A DNA stretch of 64,000 bases from Albula goreensis (lineage: Eukaryota; Chordata; Actinopteri; Albuliformes; Albulidae), in contig CM040750.1 of NCBI GenBank assembly GCA_022829145.1, positions 1,956,501 through 2,020,500 of the forward strand, given 5' to 3'. The stretch's first letter is position 1. Each line of letters opens with the position of its first letter. Of the stretch, positions 1-12,750 are shown in pieces. Below the pieces are notes generated by a model that saw only the letters and a program-made list of their open reading frames with translations, did not search any database and had not been told where the DNA came from. A program made the translations under genes and the position numbers.

Positions 1-2020
1 AGTGAAAATCACTATGACAATGGAATCTGCAGCAACTATGGGACTTTCCTCTTGATCCGTAGTAACATCTGTTCATGCCTATGTATACCTGGGGTAAAGG
101 CGCTAAAACAGGGCGGAGATTTTGCAAATGAGGCCAATTAAGTATTCTGTCCAATTTTCTAAACCTTGCAGTAATCGCCACTTTGCGTGGGAATTTTTAC
201 GACGTCTGAAAACAGGAGGAAATTTTGCGTTGATACAGACTATACTCGCTCTATGAAAGGCATGTTAATAAGTTGATCTCTCTCCTGCATACAGCAGCAG
301 TCATCACACCCTCTTTCAGTTAACCAAACAGCAAACAGTGATGCGATATAGGTTTCACAGTCACAGAACAATTGCACCACTGGAGGAACTTGAGCCACGC
401 GCCTAATATGAAATACTCTGTTGGCTGTGGTGAATCTAACGTTAATGTTACATGTATTTTCTTCCAGATCTTTTCAAAGTGCAGTTGCATGGGTGGATCA
501 CACAAAGAACATGTGTTCAGAAACAGAAAACACACATACCCAATGAACATATAGGTTGTGTGGGTTGCAAATAATCACAAATGTTGCAAAATATAGCTGT
601 TCACGTCACTGCAGCTTTATTTTCAGGTATAGATCTACAGAAAGTGAGAGGGTGGAACAAGTAGAATGTCAGCTTGTTGTAATAACTTCAAATCAGTATT
701 ACTATTCTTTCACTACTGGACCAACAGTGATACTGGATGACTATTAAAATTGGACCGCCTTTTGCCAGCATTATGTTGTAGGAAAGATTTTTGTATGCAG
801 CCAAACGCCATGCCATCTTTTATTTCCTCAATTATTTGTCATGTTAGCCTGTTCTTAATACATTATTTTGAACATGATGTCACTCAAAAACATCTGAACT
901 CCCCTTGGTTGGTGTTTAATTCCTATGCTGTAACACGATATTATGAAGCGGCGTCTCGTTGGCCGATATATTTATTACCGCATCAGTAAATTTAAGCTGA
1001 TCGTTGCTCCATATTAATTTCGTAGTTCCTTGTTATCTGGATGTGTATGCATGCCATATCTGTCATTTTTTATGGGCGTCTCCTGTTGCAAAATTGCTAA
1101 ATGAGGGCGTTTAATTTTTTTGACTGCGACTATTCCTTAGTTAATCTGGATAGTTTATCAAGTCTCGAGACATAATAATACTGAATATATTGACCACCTT
1201 TTCAAAAAAGTTTGATTAAGAAAATACCTGCGGCTGTTAAATGTTGACTGAGATTCCAAACGTTGGATATGTTAAAAATCGCTGCTTGTCAACAATAAGA
1301 ACAATTCTGCCTCTTTTTTGAGGTGATACATTTTTGTTTTACTGTTGGTTTATCCAGAATTCACACAAAAATGGTCCCATTCAAAAAAGGCAAGATCACT
1401 GAAGGATGTCGAGTTTACTTTTATTGTTGTTTTGTCTACATGATATGGTAGTATTCAAACAGTGATTTGCTGGGGGAAAAAATCAGCCACACACTCGTAC
1501 ACACAAGCATGTATTATTATGCTTTGTGTAGTGGTTAGGACTTGGCTCTAAAGAAGCCATTTTCATAAACTTGTCTCTTCAACTTCACCAAAGACCCAGA
1601 ATAAATGCTTGGCAAAACTGTCGAATTAGGTTTAGCGGCGTGTCCATTGGTGACGGGGTGTGAGGGACATGTGCGAAGGGCCCGAAGGTGACCGGCATGT
1701 CAAGCGTGAAGACGCGCAGGTGATTAACATTTCCTCTGGTTGGTCCGAGGATGGGATGGAAGGGGGTTGCTAGGAGCTGACCTGCAGCAAAGCGCGAGGG
1801 GGAATTGGTGAAATCACCCGCGTGGCCATGATGTTTGTCGGCGACGCGTAGTCGCCTCTCACCTCCTGTCAGCAGACCCTGGGAAGCGCCCCTTAGGCTC
1901 GGGAAGGGGGACGGATCACAGCTCAGCATGCTCCAGTGAGCCTCAGTAAATCACAGTAAATAGGTCTCCACGTTACTGAAGGGCACTGAGCAGGCAGGGG
2001 CCCCCATCACCACACTGATG
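1..2020. other. Single-copy intronic sequence, nothing recognised
   Basis: AT-rich, non-repetitive DNA up to about 1.5 kb, then more GC-rich from 1600 to 1930. The open frames here are short and resemble no family I know. No tandem repeat or mobile element is visible. Confidence 0.6.
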
Positions 2021-2110
2021 CTGAGGAGAGATTACATATGCAAATGAATTATGATTAAAAAGTCACTGATGTGTTAATGTTTAATATCGGCTGTCAAAGA
2101 GCTCAAGCCC
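2021..2110. promoter_or_regulatory. Candidate conserved regulatory element with POU octamer
   Basis: A perfect octamer, ATGCAAAT, lies at 2038-2045 and is followed directly by homeodomain-like AT-rich words (GAATTATGATTAAA). Such composite sites are typical of developmental enhancers. Conservation cannot be judged from one sequence, and an octamer is expected by chance about once or twice in a window this size, so this is only a candidate. Confidence 0.3.
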
Positions 2111-3815
2111 CACCCCTTCCTCAGAAGCCCCACCCCTGCCCTCTCTGCTCTTAATCAGAAGTAACAGGGGGAGGGTTTTATACCACTGACCCAATTATGC
2201 TTATTTTAACAAACAACTTTTTTGCCATCCATTAACTCAAATCTACACGAGTTCGGTGCTGCGTACCGCATCTCCAAGCGAATGGAAATACACAGAGTTG
2301 GTTTCCCCATTATGCATTCGTCTCCCTCGTGGCTGCACTTCTGTGTATGTGGTAGCAATATAGAGAGGAGAAAAATGTTATCATTCTGATCCACAAGGGC
2401 CAGGCTTCCATGCTACAGTTTCCTCAGACACATGCCTGCCCTGTCACCTTCTGCCATGCCTCCTCCACCCATCAAAACAACCATGGAGGGCTTAAATGCA
2501 AAAACATGTCGCTCCACTAAATCATTGATCAGAAACACTAGGGGAGCTCCTCCACCTCCCTCAGCAAAATATAAAAAATGTTTGCGCTTCACTCTACTTG
2601 CAAGTAATGGCAAATGGAAGGTGTTGGAGCGTGAATACGGTAGACAGACACTGCCCTGCGAGATGCGGGGGTTTAGGAAAATTGGCTGGAGCCAAGGCCT
2701 CCCTGTTGCTAGTGCACAGCGGCAACACCCACTAAAAGCCCCGCGCATCTTTGAGGACCCCTGTGGCTTCAATCAGCCCGGGCCATGTCCAGGCCTCCCC
2801 CTACCTGCCAATACAGTGCGTGCTCACCCCCCGGCTGGCCATTCATATTTAATATGGAGAAGCTGCTGTTTAAACAGGATGAATTGCCTGTGAAATTAAA
2901 GTTGGCAAATGGATTAATGCTATATGGGGTTCGTGAGTCCTGTTAGAGACATGGGGGGCTGTCTGAGCCGTCACATGTCAGAGAACTGTCACTCACGCTC
3001 ATATTAATGCTCAATTCATACTGCTGGAGGAGTGTGTATTGATTCTCTCCAAAACTGCACACAAATGCAGCAAAGACATTTTTAGATTTCAATTAAAAGA
3101 AAAAAAAAACCCGTTTGTATATGTCACAAGCCATTGGTAATGCATTTGCCCACAAAACATAGCTGTAAAGTCAAGGTTATATATTATATATTATGTATGT
3201 AGTATGTATAGGTATTTAATCTGTGTTTATCTGAACACTTAAATCCTGGAAAATCCAATACTTTTTTCTGCAGCGAGAGAGTTTCCTGAATGTTACAGAA
3301 TATTACATTTTCATGAATCGATCCACATTTCATTGGTCCTTGTTTTAGACAGATAATACTGAAACATTTCAAATGTTCTACATTGCTTGAAAAAAAGCTG
3401 GCCAAGGTTGGTCTCTTTATTAGACTCAAAAAGCTTATTTTGCAGCCTCTGAAGGGTAGAGTAACCTTCAGCAGTAAGACTTGCTTACTTTATAAATGTG
3501 TAAACCACAGTGTATGATCCCAGTCAAACAAGCTCTGCACAATACCCATTATACCTGCTGTTGAGGAAGAATTATAATAATTCCACCAAACTCCTGTGAA
3601 TTTGTGACCTCCGAAGATTCACTTGCCAGAACAATTTCCCAGAGATGTGCTGTGAGCCTGTTAATGTTGTTTATGTGCAGTGGAGGGTGGGAGGTGGAGC
3701 TAGCACAGCCACAGCAGGGTATGAACAAAGCTGTACTGAACCCTGATAACGGTGGCTGCAGCATCTGCAGCATCACCTCCGGCTGCCAGCAAGTCAGAGC
3801 TCGTCTGTGTACCTG
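2111..3815. other. Single-copy intronic sequence
   Basis: No gene is seen. A perfect 12-bp palindrome, CTGTTTAAACAG, sits at 2866-2877 in an AT-rich patch that could be regulatory. The open frames here show no recognisable domain. Confidence 0.5.
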
Positions 3816-3816
3816 C

Positions 3817-4310
3817 TGTCCAGCAACCGGGCTACCAGCACAGCAACAGGGTTACCAGCACAGCAACAGGGTTACCAGCACAGCAACCGGGTTACCAGCA
3901 CAGCAACCGGGCTACCAGCACAGCAACCAGGGTACCAGCACAGCAACCGGGCTACCAGCACAGCAACAGGGTTACCAGCACAGCAACAGGGTTACCAGCA
4001 CAGCAACCATGTTACCAGCGCCGAAACAGGTTTACCAGCACAGCCACCGGGCTACCAGCGCCGAAACAGGTTTACCAGCACAGCCACCGGGCTACCAGCA
4101 CAGCAACAGGGCTACCAGCACAGCAACAGGGCTACCAGAACAGCAACCGGGCTACCAGCACAGCCACCGGGCTACCAGCACAGCCACCGGGCTACCAGCA
4201 CAGCAACCAGGGTACCAGCACAGCAACCAGGGTACCAGCACAGCAACAGGGTTACCAGCACAGCAACAGGGTTACCAGCACAGCAACCGGGCTACCAGCA
4301 CAGCCAGTTC
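3817..4310. repeat. Minisatellite, 20-bp unit, about 24 copies
   Basis: The unit reads TTACCAGCACAGCAACAGGG with variants (CAACCGG, CAACCAGGG, CCACCGG). Three units fill exactly 60 bp throughout the core, so unit length is almost constant. A 40-bp dimer carrying the variant CAGCGCCGAAACAGG is itself duplicated near 4010-4090, which suggests dimer-sized expansion. Because 20 is not a multiple of 3, all three forward frames stay open and give a 20-residue peptide repeat. That is a by-product of the repeat and not evidence of a gene. Confidence 0.95.
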
Positions 4311-7300
4311 AAACTGTTCCCTCCTCTATAGCAGAGGGGGTTCGGGAGCGTTAGCAGGACCCAAAAAGACCCCCTCGACACCCTCCCTCCTCCATGGGGG
4401 GGCAGGGGGTTGGGTTCGGGAGTATTAGCATGTTAGCAGGGCCCACGCCATCTCAGGTTTCAGGCCGCATTAGCTGATCTCTGGCAATGCGGGGGGCCGA
4501 CGCTCACACAAGGGAGGGGGGCCTCGCCTTCGAATCAAACCCTGTCCCGCTGAAACAACCTGACATATGTGGCAAGAGGCCGCCCAGTCAAGCGCAAATC
4601 TTCCGGCGACTTGAAGTGACATTTAGTGCTGCTGGATAGAATATGAAATGTCAGACAGCTCCCCTCCCCTTACTGGAGCCTCTCGTTACCTCTGGACAGG
4701 GCTCGGCTATTGAGGACATAATTCAGCCTTCACTGCCCCGACAACTTTAACAGTTTTTTCACTCTTCCTACAGGGCCTCCGTGCTCAGGCTCATACTGCA
4801 AATCCCAGACCCTGCTGGGCGCTACCGATGCCGTTATAACATTCTTAGCCCCAAGATCGCCACAACAGATTCAGAGAAAAAAAAGTTGACTGACACATTT
4901 CATTATTGCACATATGTACCCTACATAATCTATCTTTGTGCACTGGGCCTAGCACATGCCTGCCTTAATGAAATTTCCCTAACCACCTCAGCAGCAAGTA
5001 GCTGTTTTTTTATGATGTGTAATTAATTCTTTGCTCTTTAATAACCGCTCGTTCGCGGGAGGTATGTCGTAAACAGACACTGTAAAGGAGGGCTATAAAT
5101 CTTATGTGTGAATTATGGTACTCCATCCAGCTCCCTATTGTGTTGTTGGCTACATTAAAAACAAGCCGGCAAATATAAAGAGGTTAGAATTTCAAGGATA
5201 AAACCTGGCTAAAAGGTACTGCTCTGCAGGGGACAATAAACGTGGACCTACATACAGCAGAGGTATGGATGGGTTGTCTCCATCACCATTGAAACGAGAG
5301 CAGTTCCACGAAAAAAAAAAAAAAAAAAAGTTCACCTTTACAGCTACCCAAACTATTTTTATTGTTTCTAGTTCACTTAGTACAGATAATCAGTCATTTC
5401 CTGCTATGTTTTACCTCCTATGTTCCAGCAGTCAGGCACCATTTGAAATTAGACCTGACAAAGATCCCAGGGGATGGAAAAGCTGTCTGTTTCACACACT
5501 GAAGGTGTGCATCGGAGCTCAGGAGTTCTGCATGCTTTATTATTTTTGTTTATAGTGTTAATCTGTACCTTCACCCAACACCCTCAAACCAAACTCTTTC
5601 AATTAGTTTTCCTCTCCTATGGCACCTGCCCCAGTTTGCCAGGTAGATCTTGCAACCCGATGACTCCCTGACAAACTTTAACTTTATTGGAAGAGAAGAG
5701 CATTGTGGGAAAAGTTTACCTGTGGAGAGGTGTGATCCTCACAGTAAGGTCACAGAGCAACAACAGGGCAGATAAAGCTATCGATCTTGAAAGCTGAAAT
5801 GGGTTCATTCCAAATCAACTACCTAAAAACCTATTTTTGACCTTCGAATCAGCATGTTGTAGTTGATGACCAGCTCTCTTTTGGAACAGCTGCATTCAAG
5901 AACAAAATTACACAGTGAGTCTGACCCTCCACAAAGCTTCTGCACTGCCTTTCATTCCTCTCTCCCCTGCAAGGGCTTCATTAATGCCTCTTTTTGCTAT
6001 TATTTCCAATAACATCTGAATGGCTTCTCGTCTGAGGGACCGCAGATGGGTTTTTCTTGCTCTGCAAGGTTACGCAGCTTGTCTCTGCATAGCGAGAAGG
6101 TTGGTGTTCATCCCTTACTCTCTCTCACCTTGCCGTTTCCAAAGGCGATCCGCTGTGAGGCGGTGGACTGTTTCAGGTGTGCTGCCTGGAGGGCTTGGAA
6201 AAGAAGGCCGAAAGACAAACTGCTAAGCTGCCACTGATTTTACCCAGACCCCCCTCTATCCGTGTTTCTCCTCTGCTCCACCCCCCTCCAGGAGCTTCAG
6301 GGGCAGGATTGGGCCCCAGCTATCCTCTCCTAATCTTTTACTTTTCCACCTTCCTTGCTGCTGCCATGGAAACCCGCACAGGAGTTGCTGGGCGCTCTGG
6401 GCCTAAATATAGCCTCGCGGGCCCGGCCTGCAAAGGGTCAGAGCCCAGCCCGTGGCAGAGGTGAAGAGATGTATGTGCGCAGGGTTCAAGATCATTTGTA
6501 CTTGTAGCAGCAAAGCTGCCAAAAAAGAAAAAAAAAAACAAGACCAAAACAATGCAGCTGTGCTTAAGAAATACACCAAGGAATACACCCATACACATAA
6601 CCTATAGCATGAGCTACATACATGCGTGCCACAAACTATGACCCACAAATTATAGCCTTGGCCACATAAATGAAGACAAACTATATCTGACATCATTTAG
6701 CCTGATTGATGGGTATGCGTACAACGTCTAACATCCAACACCACATCGGTTTAGTACAGGTGTATGTATATTTCAAGCTGTACACATGCAAACCCAACAT
6801 GCATACACAGCAATAACCCACAGCCAATACCTTTTGCCCAGATATATAAGAACGTGTACAACTTTTATTAATTATTGGCTGACAGCATTCTTGTGTAGCT
6901 TGTACAGACAGACTTCAAGCACATGAAAGACCAGCAAGGGGTCACTGATGTACGATGAGACATGGACATCCCTGCTGATTGGTTCACCCCACGCCTGGAC
7001 AGCCAATAATCTGTCACCCTGCAGAGCTGCAAGTTGTAGTTGCCACTGGCACATTCTGGATTCCATGGCCTGCCCATCCACATACTGGAAATATGCCTTC
7101 CCCAGGAAGAGCCAAATAACCCTGCATAAAATCATTCCGAATACAATGCATGGAAAGTTAAGCATGTACAGACAGACATAAGCATTTTATTATTCTGAAA
7201 GTATTTTTGTGAAACCAGTAAAATAAATTGCATTCTGGTTTTCACGTTAGCACACAGTTATAACAGCACATTCTTGAAAAAGGGGACTAAAGACGCTTTC

Positions 7301-7599
7301 TGAGAGCCTTAGAGAGAAAATCCCAGGTGGCACTGAACACCAGGTAGGTCTAGGCAGCAGAACTTTTGTTCCACATTTAAAAAAAATAAAAACTTTAAAA
7401 TAAAGGCAAGTTATGTGAAGTGGCTCATTAGGGAGCAGATGTCCATTAGTGCTGGTTACGGTTATTACGGAAATGGAGCTACTTTGCAGGGAGAAGAGAA
7501 GGAGCACATCGCTGGGAGCCGAAGCGTTCAGAACTGGAAAGAGACTCATTCACAACGCTGGACCACGCTGCTTATAAACTCTCTGAGAGTGAGAGGGAG

Positions 7600-7770
7600 A
7601 CAAATTTAATCAAGTGCCTTTCCTTGTAATTGTAAAACATTCATTATTCCTCCCTCCATCTGCTGTCTGCTGGAAGAGCGCACGCTGATTCAGGTAACCG
7701 CTGCGACTCTCGCTAATGAAAAATAATTCTCCTCTCTATGCAGAGAGACACTGTGCGATGAGGCACATTT
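7600..7770. promoter_or_regulatory. Candidate conserved non-coding element
   Basis: Complex, non-repetitive sequence with homeodomain-like words (TAATCAAG, GCTAATGAAAAATAATT) alternating with balanced GC segments. There is no open frame of note on either strand. The call rests on sequence texture and on the known density of conserved elements in CDKAL1 introns; an alignment would decide it. Confidence 0.28.
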
Positions 7771-8499
7771 CCTCAAGTGAAAGAATGTCCTAATTTAACT
7801 GCCTGGAGCTTGGACTTCATCACTTCCAAAAACACCAGTATTTTGCCATGGCCATGTTATTTCTTTCACCATTTTACCAGTAACTGTTTTTTCTAAGCAT
7901 TTAAAGCCTAAGCTTAGACATCTATGTGCATCCTGGGTCATGTCTTTTAGCAATTAAACTGTTCCACAGAAAACCATAATGCAGTTGGAGGATGACTCTG
8001 AAGTCACCAGTACAATAGGGAGCCTACGCTCATGGATGGAACAATCTGATACACAACAAATGACACACAATGTCAAATTATTGACTATGACAGAGCTATC
8101 CTTGTAGAATGTCTGGTAAGAAAAGCAAAATATTATGTTGTATTGTTGTTTCCCATTTTGCTGTAAAGGTTACTCTTGAATGCCAAACACAGCATTGTGC
8201 CATTTGATAAAAGAAGAAAAAATTCCAGCCAAAGTAAAAAAGGATGTTGTGTTCAGTTTTCACCAGCCTAACTGTATGACAAAAGACCACGATAAAAAAG
8301 CAGAGACTGCATTGGTGTAGCTTTTTCAATTCCAAACATATTCCACTGCTCTAGGGTGCAATAACTCTGTGCCCAGCATAAAAAACATAATCTCCAAAAA
8401 ACTGACTGGGCTTATAAATCCTGATTGAAATCACACCATGAAAGCTTGATAAGGAAGTTACAGAAAGCCCTTGTTATGATTGTCTTCCAGGGGTTTTTT

Positions 8500-8740
8500 T
8501 TTTCTTCCCACAGGAGAAAGTAAAACAACAAATCCATCTGGCATTTCGCTATAAATTTGCTCCCTACGAAATCCCTCCTTTCCACAGAGAAAGCGTGGCA
8601 GATAAAGAATGCATTCTGAAGGGAAGATCTTTCTAACATCAACAATTAGTATCGCCGTTAACTGGGGGAGAATTAAAGCGGGCATTACTTTCATACATTC
8701 AAACACAAAAGTCATTCATCTGATATGGCAGCCGTATGGG
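8500..8740. promoter_or_regulatory. Candidate conserved non-coding element
   Basis: Non-repetitive AT-rich sequence containing CAACAATTAGTAT and repeated ATTC/CATTC words. Overlapping short frames exist on both strands but match nothing I recognise. This is judged by eye only. Confidence 0.28.
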
Positions 8741-9315
8741 ATATGGGAAGGGCTTCCAGACCTTTTTGCTGTTCCCTGTGGGCCACTCATTTCATATTAA
8801 CAAATGCCACCAGACACTGTGATTCCAGCCACAGTATGCAGTCATTGGTCTGCTGAGCACAGTGGAAGGGCGGAGCAAGGCCCTTGTGACCTGATGCCTA
8901 AAATGAGTGGCACCACGCCTGAGGACACCGCGGGGGAGGGACTTGTGCCATTAAATACACCAACGTCATTAGACACACTCCCCCTTAAAAGTTTAAAACA
9001 CAGGCCTAACTCTTTCTAGTTGTACCGCAGGGCAAAAAACAGGCACATTTCTATGGTGCAGCATTCTGTAAGCCAGGGTTTTCACGTGTGCCATGGAGAC
9101 ATATTCCTCTGAAAACCATCAGGCCGTATTCCCCAGATTCAAGGGCAGTGGAACATTTGTCTGTTTTCTGGGTGAACATAGCCTTGCAAAGCAGGATGAA
9201 CAATCATCAGACTCATGATGGTGGTGTCAGATTAAATTCTTCAAAACCCACAGGTAGAGGACATAGTGCGCAGAAACCTGTGCAATAATAACTCCTACTG
9301 TTGCCAGCTTGCATT

Positions 9316-9495
9316 TTAGCCACCTGCTGCTGATCTGGGGTTAGAGCAAGAAAGCTCCAAAACCATATTTACAACACCTGTTGCTGATCTGGGGTCAGAG
9401 CAAGAAAACTCCAAAACCACATTTATAACAGCTGCTGCTGATCTGGGGTCAGAGCAAGAAAGCTCCAAAACCACATTTACAACACCTGCTGCTGG
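9316..9495. repeat. Short minisatellite, 54-bp unit, about 3.3 copies
   Basis: The phrase TGATCTGGGG recurs at 9331, 9385 and 9439, exactly 54 bp apart, and is followed each time by a near-identical AGAGCAAGAA(A/G)(A/G)CTCCAAAACCA block. Since 54 is divisible by 3, a minus-strand frame shows an 18-residue repeat. No gene is implied. Confidence 0.9.
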
Positions 9496-10440
9496 TCTGT
9501 GAGGTGTGTAAGAAAATCCTACCATGTGATTCTAGACCAGATTTCCATCATTTTCACACCACAGATTCGACTCATGCACATGCATAGACTCAGGCACTGA
9601 CATTTCCTTATTGAGATTTAAAACCGTTTGAGATTGCGAGGATACAGTGGGTAGGCCATTACCCATGATGCAGTGCGTTATCACCCAGGCCAGATACTCC
9701 TGTGCCGCTTGGTCATCTTGCAACTCTGACGCAACCCAATGGCTCCATTCTTCAACGGTTACAGTAACTAACGGCCTCACATTCAGCGGGTAGGCTAGCC
9801 TGCAGTCCTGTTATCTGTACAGTAACAAGAACACTGCCCACTATAACTCACTGCTGTTACTGAACATCTCCCACCTCCACACCACGTCACGGCATTTAAG
9901 AGCAGGGCAACTGGACCACCTCGTACCAAATCAACGGCAAGCTTTTAGTCAATTACAACAGATTTTTTTTTCCGAATTCAAGGCCTGTAAAACAAAATTA
10001 AAAAAAGAATCACTAATATGACCCATGTGACAAATGCAAAAGGTCACAAATCAGCAATCTAAATTAATCAGTGGAGTAACCTTTGCCGGGTGAAGCCACT
10101 AAAAGTTATATATGTTCATTTTCAAGAGATATGTCAAGTTGCATTTGTAATAAACTCACAACAATAAAGAGGCTTTCTTTTCACAGTCTTGGTAGGTGCA
10201 GTGTGGCAGAGGCGTGGAGAGAGTGTGCGCGAACAGCATGGCTTGTTTTATCATTAGCACTTCAGAGGAAATGTATATTCAGACGGAGTGAGAGGTGAGG
10301 GTGGTGTTTCTGTTGGGTGGCGGCAGAATCAAACGCCTGCCGTCTTTGATCCTGCCAGCCTCAGCACATGCTTGCATCTCCACCCTGCACGAATAACAAA
10401 GTGCCCCGACCCACACACTTCCTGGGGAGGGAGGAACACG

Positions 10441-10441
<1 letters not shown>
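9496..10441. other. Single-copy intronic sequence
   Basis: Apart from the possible coding fragment at 9660-9780, I see nothing recognisable here. It leads into a CA microsatellite. Confidence 0.5.
9660..9780 (-). other. Possible isolated coding fragment of unknown origin
   Basis: On the minus strand this stretch reads as about 40 residues with a protein-like pattern. It begins MRPLVTVTVEEWSHW, continues VASELQDDQAAQEYLAWVI, and ends near THCIMG. Acidic, alanine and aromatic residues are spaced as in an amphipathic helix pair. A possible donor (GGTAATGG) follows the last codons. There is an in-frame stop just upstream and no clear acceptor, and I do not recognise the family. It could be an unlisted exon, a decayed coding relic, or chance. 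It is not part of the CDKAL1 protein as I know it. Confidence 0.2.

Positions 10442-10476
<35 letters not shown>
10442..10476. repeat. (CA)n microsatellite, about 17 units
   Basis: An uninterrupted CA run. It is followed to about 10565 by CA-rich sequence broken by AT steps (CATACACATACACAGTCATAC), as in an older decayed part of the same repeat. Confidence 0.95.
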
Positions 10477-10479
<3 letters not shown>

Positions 10480-10481
<2 letters not shown>

Positions 10482-12750
10482 ATACACAGTCATACAAGTG
10501 CACACATGCATACTGTACACATGCAAACATATGCATGTACACACAACACCCACACACGCATACATATGACATCCAATCAGTACAGAGAATATGAGAATAA
10601 TAAAGTAGTGTTGCTCTTATTATAAATATTATATTTAATATGATGTCGATGCATGTTGGTCATAAGAGTAATTACTGGTTTGTATGCAAGTGTATACTAC
10701 AACATCTTTGGTATGTTTCATTAGCATGCTGCCTTACTGGCCATGCTCTACCTACGCTAATGTTCTAGGTCCTACAAACATATGAATTTAACTTAGGACT
10801 GGAATGACTGCTTTATTTTAGCCATGTAAAGGACAAATTAATCACCGAAAACATAAGCTTGACCAAATTTACTTCAACTTAAAATAAATACAAGTTGTAA
10901 ATTACAGAAACAAGACAAAGAACTTGCAGAATTTTTGAGCGGGTAATTTAAATGGACAGCTTAATAACTGTGGATGGTGGGAGCATCCACCCATTTAACA
11001 ATAATGTAGAATGGCTATGAAAAGAACTGAGTGACGACTACGTAATCACCATCTGACTAGGTGGTGGTTGGTGTGGTGGTGCAATTAAAGAGGTTTTAAG
11101 ATCTGATTTTACATTTCTGCAATTAAAGAGGTTTTAAGATCAACACTTTTATGTGGGCTTCTGAAGCAAAATGAGAAATGTATTTGTGATTACTACTGAC
11201 ATTACAACATGAAACGTGTAGATTACCTTTGAATTGTAATTCAGTTATTTCAAAATAGGACTCTTTCTTCATTTTGTGTTTCCACTGGGCATTTAGTCTT
11301 CCCCCAGTATACTGTAATGTAATGTATTTATATGACTGGGAGCAGGGTGTTCAGCCTCCATTTGGCCTGAGTGGAGCTCCTGAGGGCCCATCTGATGCGA
11401 TGGTCCTCCACGGAAATAAACGCTTGTCAGAGATTAAAGGAGGGCATCTGTGAGGAGGCCTGCTATAGAAGCCTGAAGATGAAAGGACCACAGGACCTCC
11501 AGCTTCCTCTCCTTCACTCTCTCTCTCCCCTCCCTCTCTTCACTTCTCCTTCCTTAGACTATGTCTACCCTATGTCTCCCTGCTTTTTCCTGTTCTCCCC
11601 TTGTATCAGAGGAGCTGAGCTTTGCTGTGCTTCATTGAGTGCCTCTCTCAGCATCTTCCCACGATGCCTGATCACCCGCCAAGGAGAGGACAGGGTCCAT
11701 GGAGGAGATGAGGGGGTTGGGGGGAGAGGGTGGGCTCTGCGTTCCACCCTAAACTCTCACATATCCCCTCTCCTGTCGCAGGCCTGGACTCCACGTTCAC
11801 CCTCATATCCCCAAAGCAGGTCCACCACCGCAGCACATTCACACAGAACCACAGCCTGAGAGGAAGGCCTCCCTCGCCCTCTTTAAAGACACAAAGTGAG
11901 TTCAGTGCTGCTGCAGGTAAACAGCTAATGCTGCTATACACCAACTTTTATCATTCCCAGGTCATCTGGGCAGGCAGAATTAGTTTACCTTACAATTATT
12001 ATGTAACATCTTTTCCTAATTAAAATGACATGCATTAAATACAATTGAAAGCTCCTAAACAGTGTTTACTTGGACAAACCATGCATAAACAAAGCACACC
12101 AACCCTAATGAGGCTTTAGAAGATGGGACGGCCATACACTTTTCCTGGGTGTTTATTTCCATAAACACAGCTTGAGGATTCAGTGTTGCTCCAGGTTGTG
12201 ATTCTGAGGCTCCAGAGATGCTGCTCCTCTGAATAGCATTATCAAAGCAGACAGCAGGGCAGTCTGGCTGCTTGGCCTGCTGAAGTGCTGTTTCTTTCTG
12301 TAATCATGTGACCTACACATTGTCTTATCCAATACCAGCTTGTGCCAGGCTGGCTGGCAGCCCCACAGGGCAGCAGGTAATCCAGGGAAGGAAAGATTTG
12401 ATTTGTTTGCTGACTAATTGCACAACAGCAGCTTGTCAGGTGGATGGGGCAAACGATCAAGCAGAAGCTCCCCTTCAACACCACGAACGCACAGCCAAAC
12501 CCTCAGACCACAGAGTAACACGGAGCAGTGGCAAGAGCTTCAAAGGAGACAAGCGCTTCAGAGTCCTCAAATGACATTGTTAAAAATAGAATAGGTATCA
12601 AAACTGGTTAAAAAGAGAACATTTAAACATGTAGAAGGCAGCAAAAGCCACAGGTCTGGTATCGGTTTGTGTATGTGAACAAAAGGAATTTCAGAAAACT
12701 GTTTGTTGAAATGAAGTGCCAGTGTGTTTAAGGTCAGAGGGGCTGATTTT
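10480..12750. other. Single-copy intronic sequence with a CT-rich patch
   Basis: No gene recognised. A pyrimidine-rich patch of CTCTCTC/CCCTCCC words covers about 11504-11556. A small direct duplication at 11081-11141 is listed separately. A weak hairpin (CCCAGT...ACTGGG) brackets TGTAATGTAATGTA near 11303-11340. Confidence 0.5.
11081..11141. repeat. Direct duplication, 38-bp offset
   Basis: The 23-base phrase beginning GCAATTAAAGAGG and ending TTTTAAGATC occurs identically at 11081-11103 and 11119-11141. The intervening 15 bases are unrelated. It looks like a recent two-copy tandem duplication or replication slip. Confidence 0.85.

Larger units (their letters stand above)
4311..9315. other. 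Single-copy intronic sequence with two regulatory-looking patches
   Basis: About 5 kb without a convincing gene. The first 130 bp repeat short phrases (GGTTCGGGAG, TTAGCAGG) near the edge of the 20-bp array. A 19-base A run lies at 5311-5329. The stretch 6590-6850 is rich in ACAT/CATA words. The patches at 7600-7770 and 8500-8740 are listed separately. Confidence 0.5.

Noticed and set aside
3604-4428. A 274-codon frame with a GYQHSNRVTSTATGLPAQQ repeat resembling a mucin or prion-like protein.
   Set aside because: All three forward frames give the same peptide because 20 bp is not a multiple of 3. The flanks have no coding signal.
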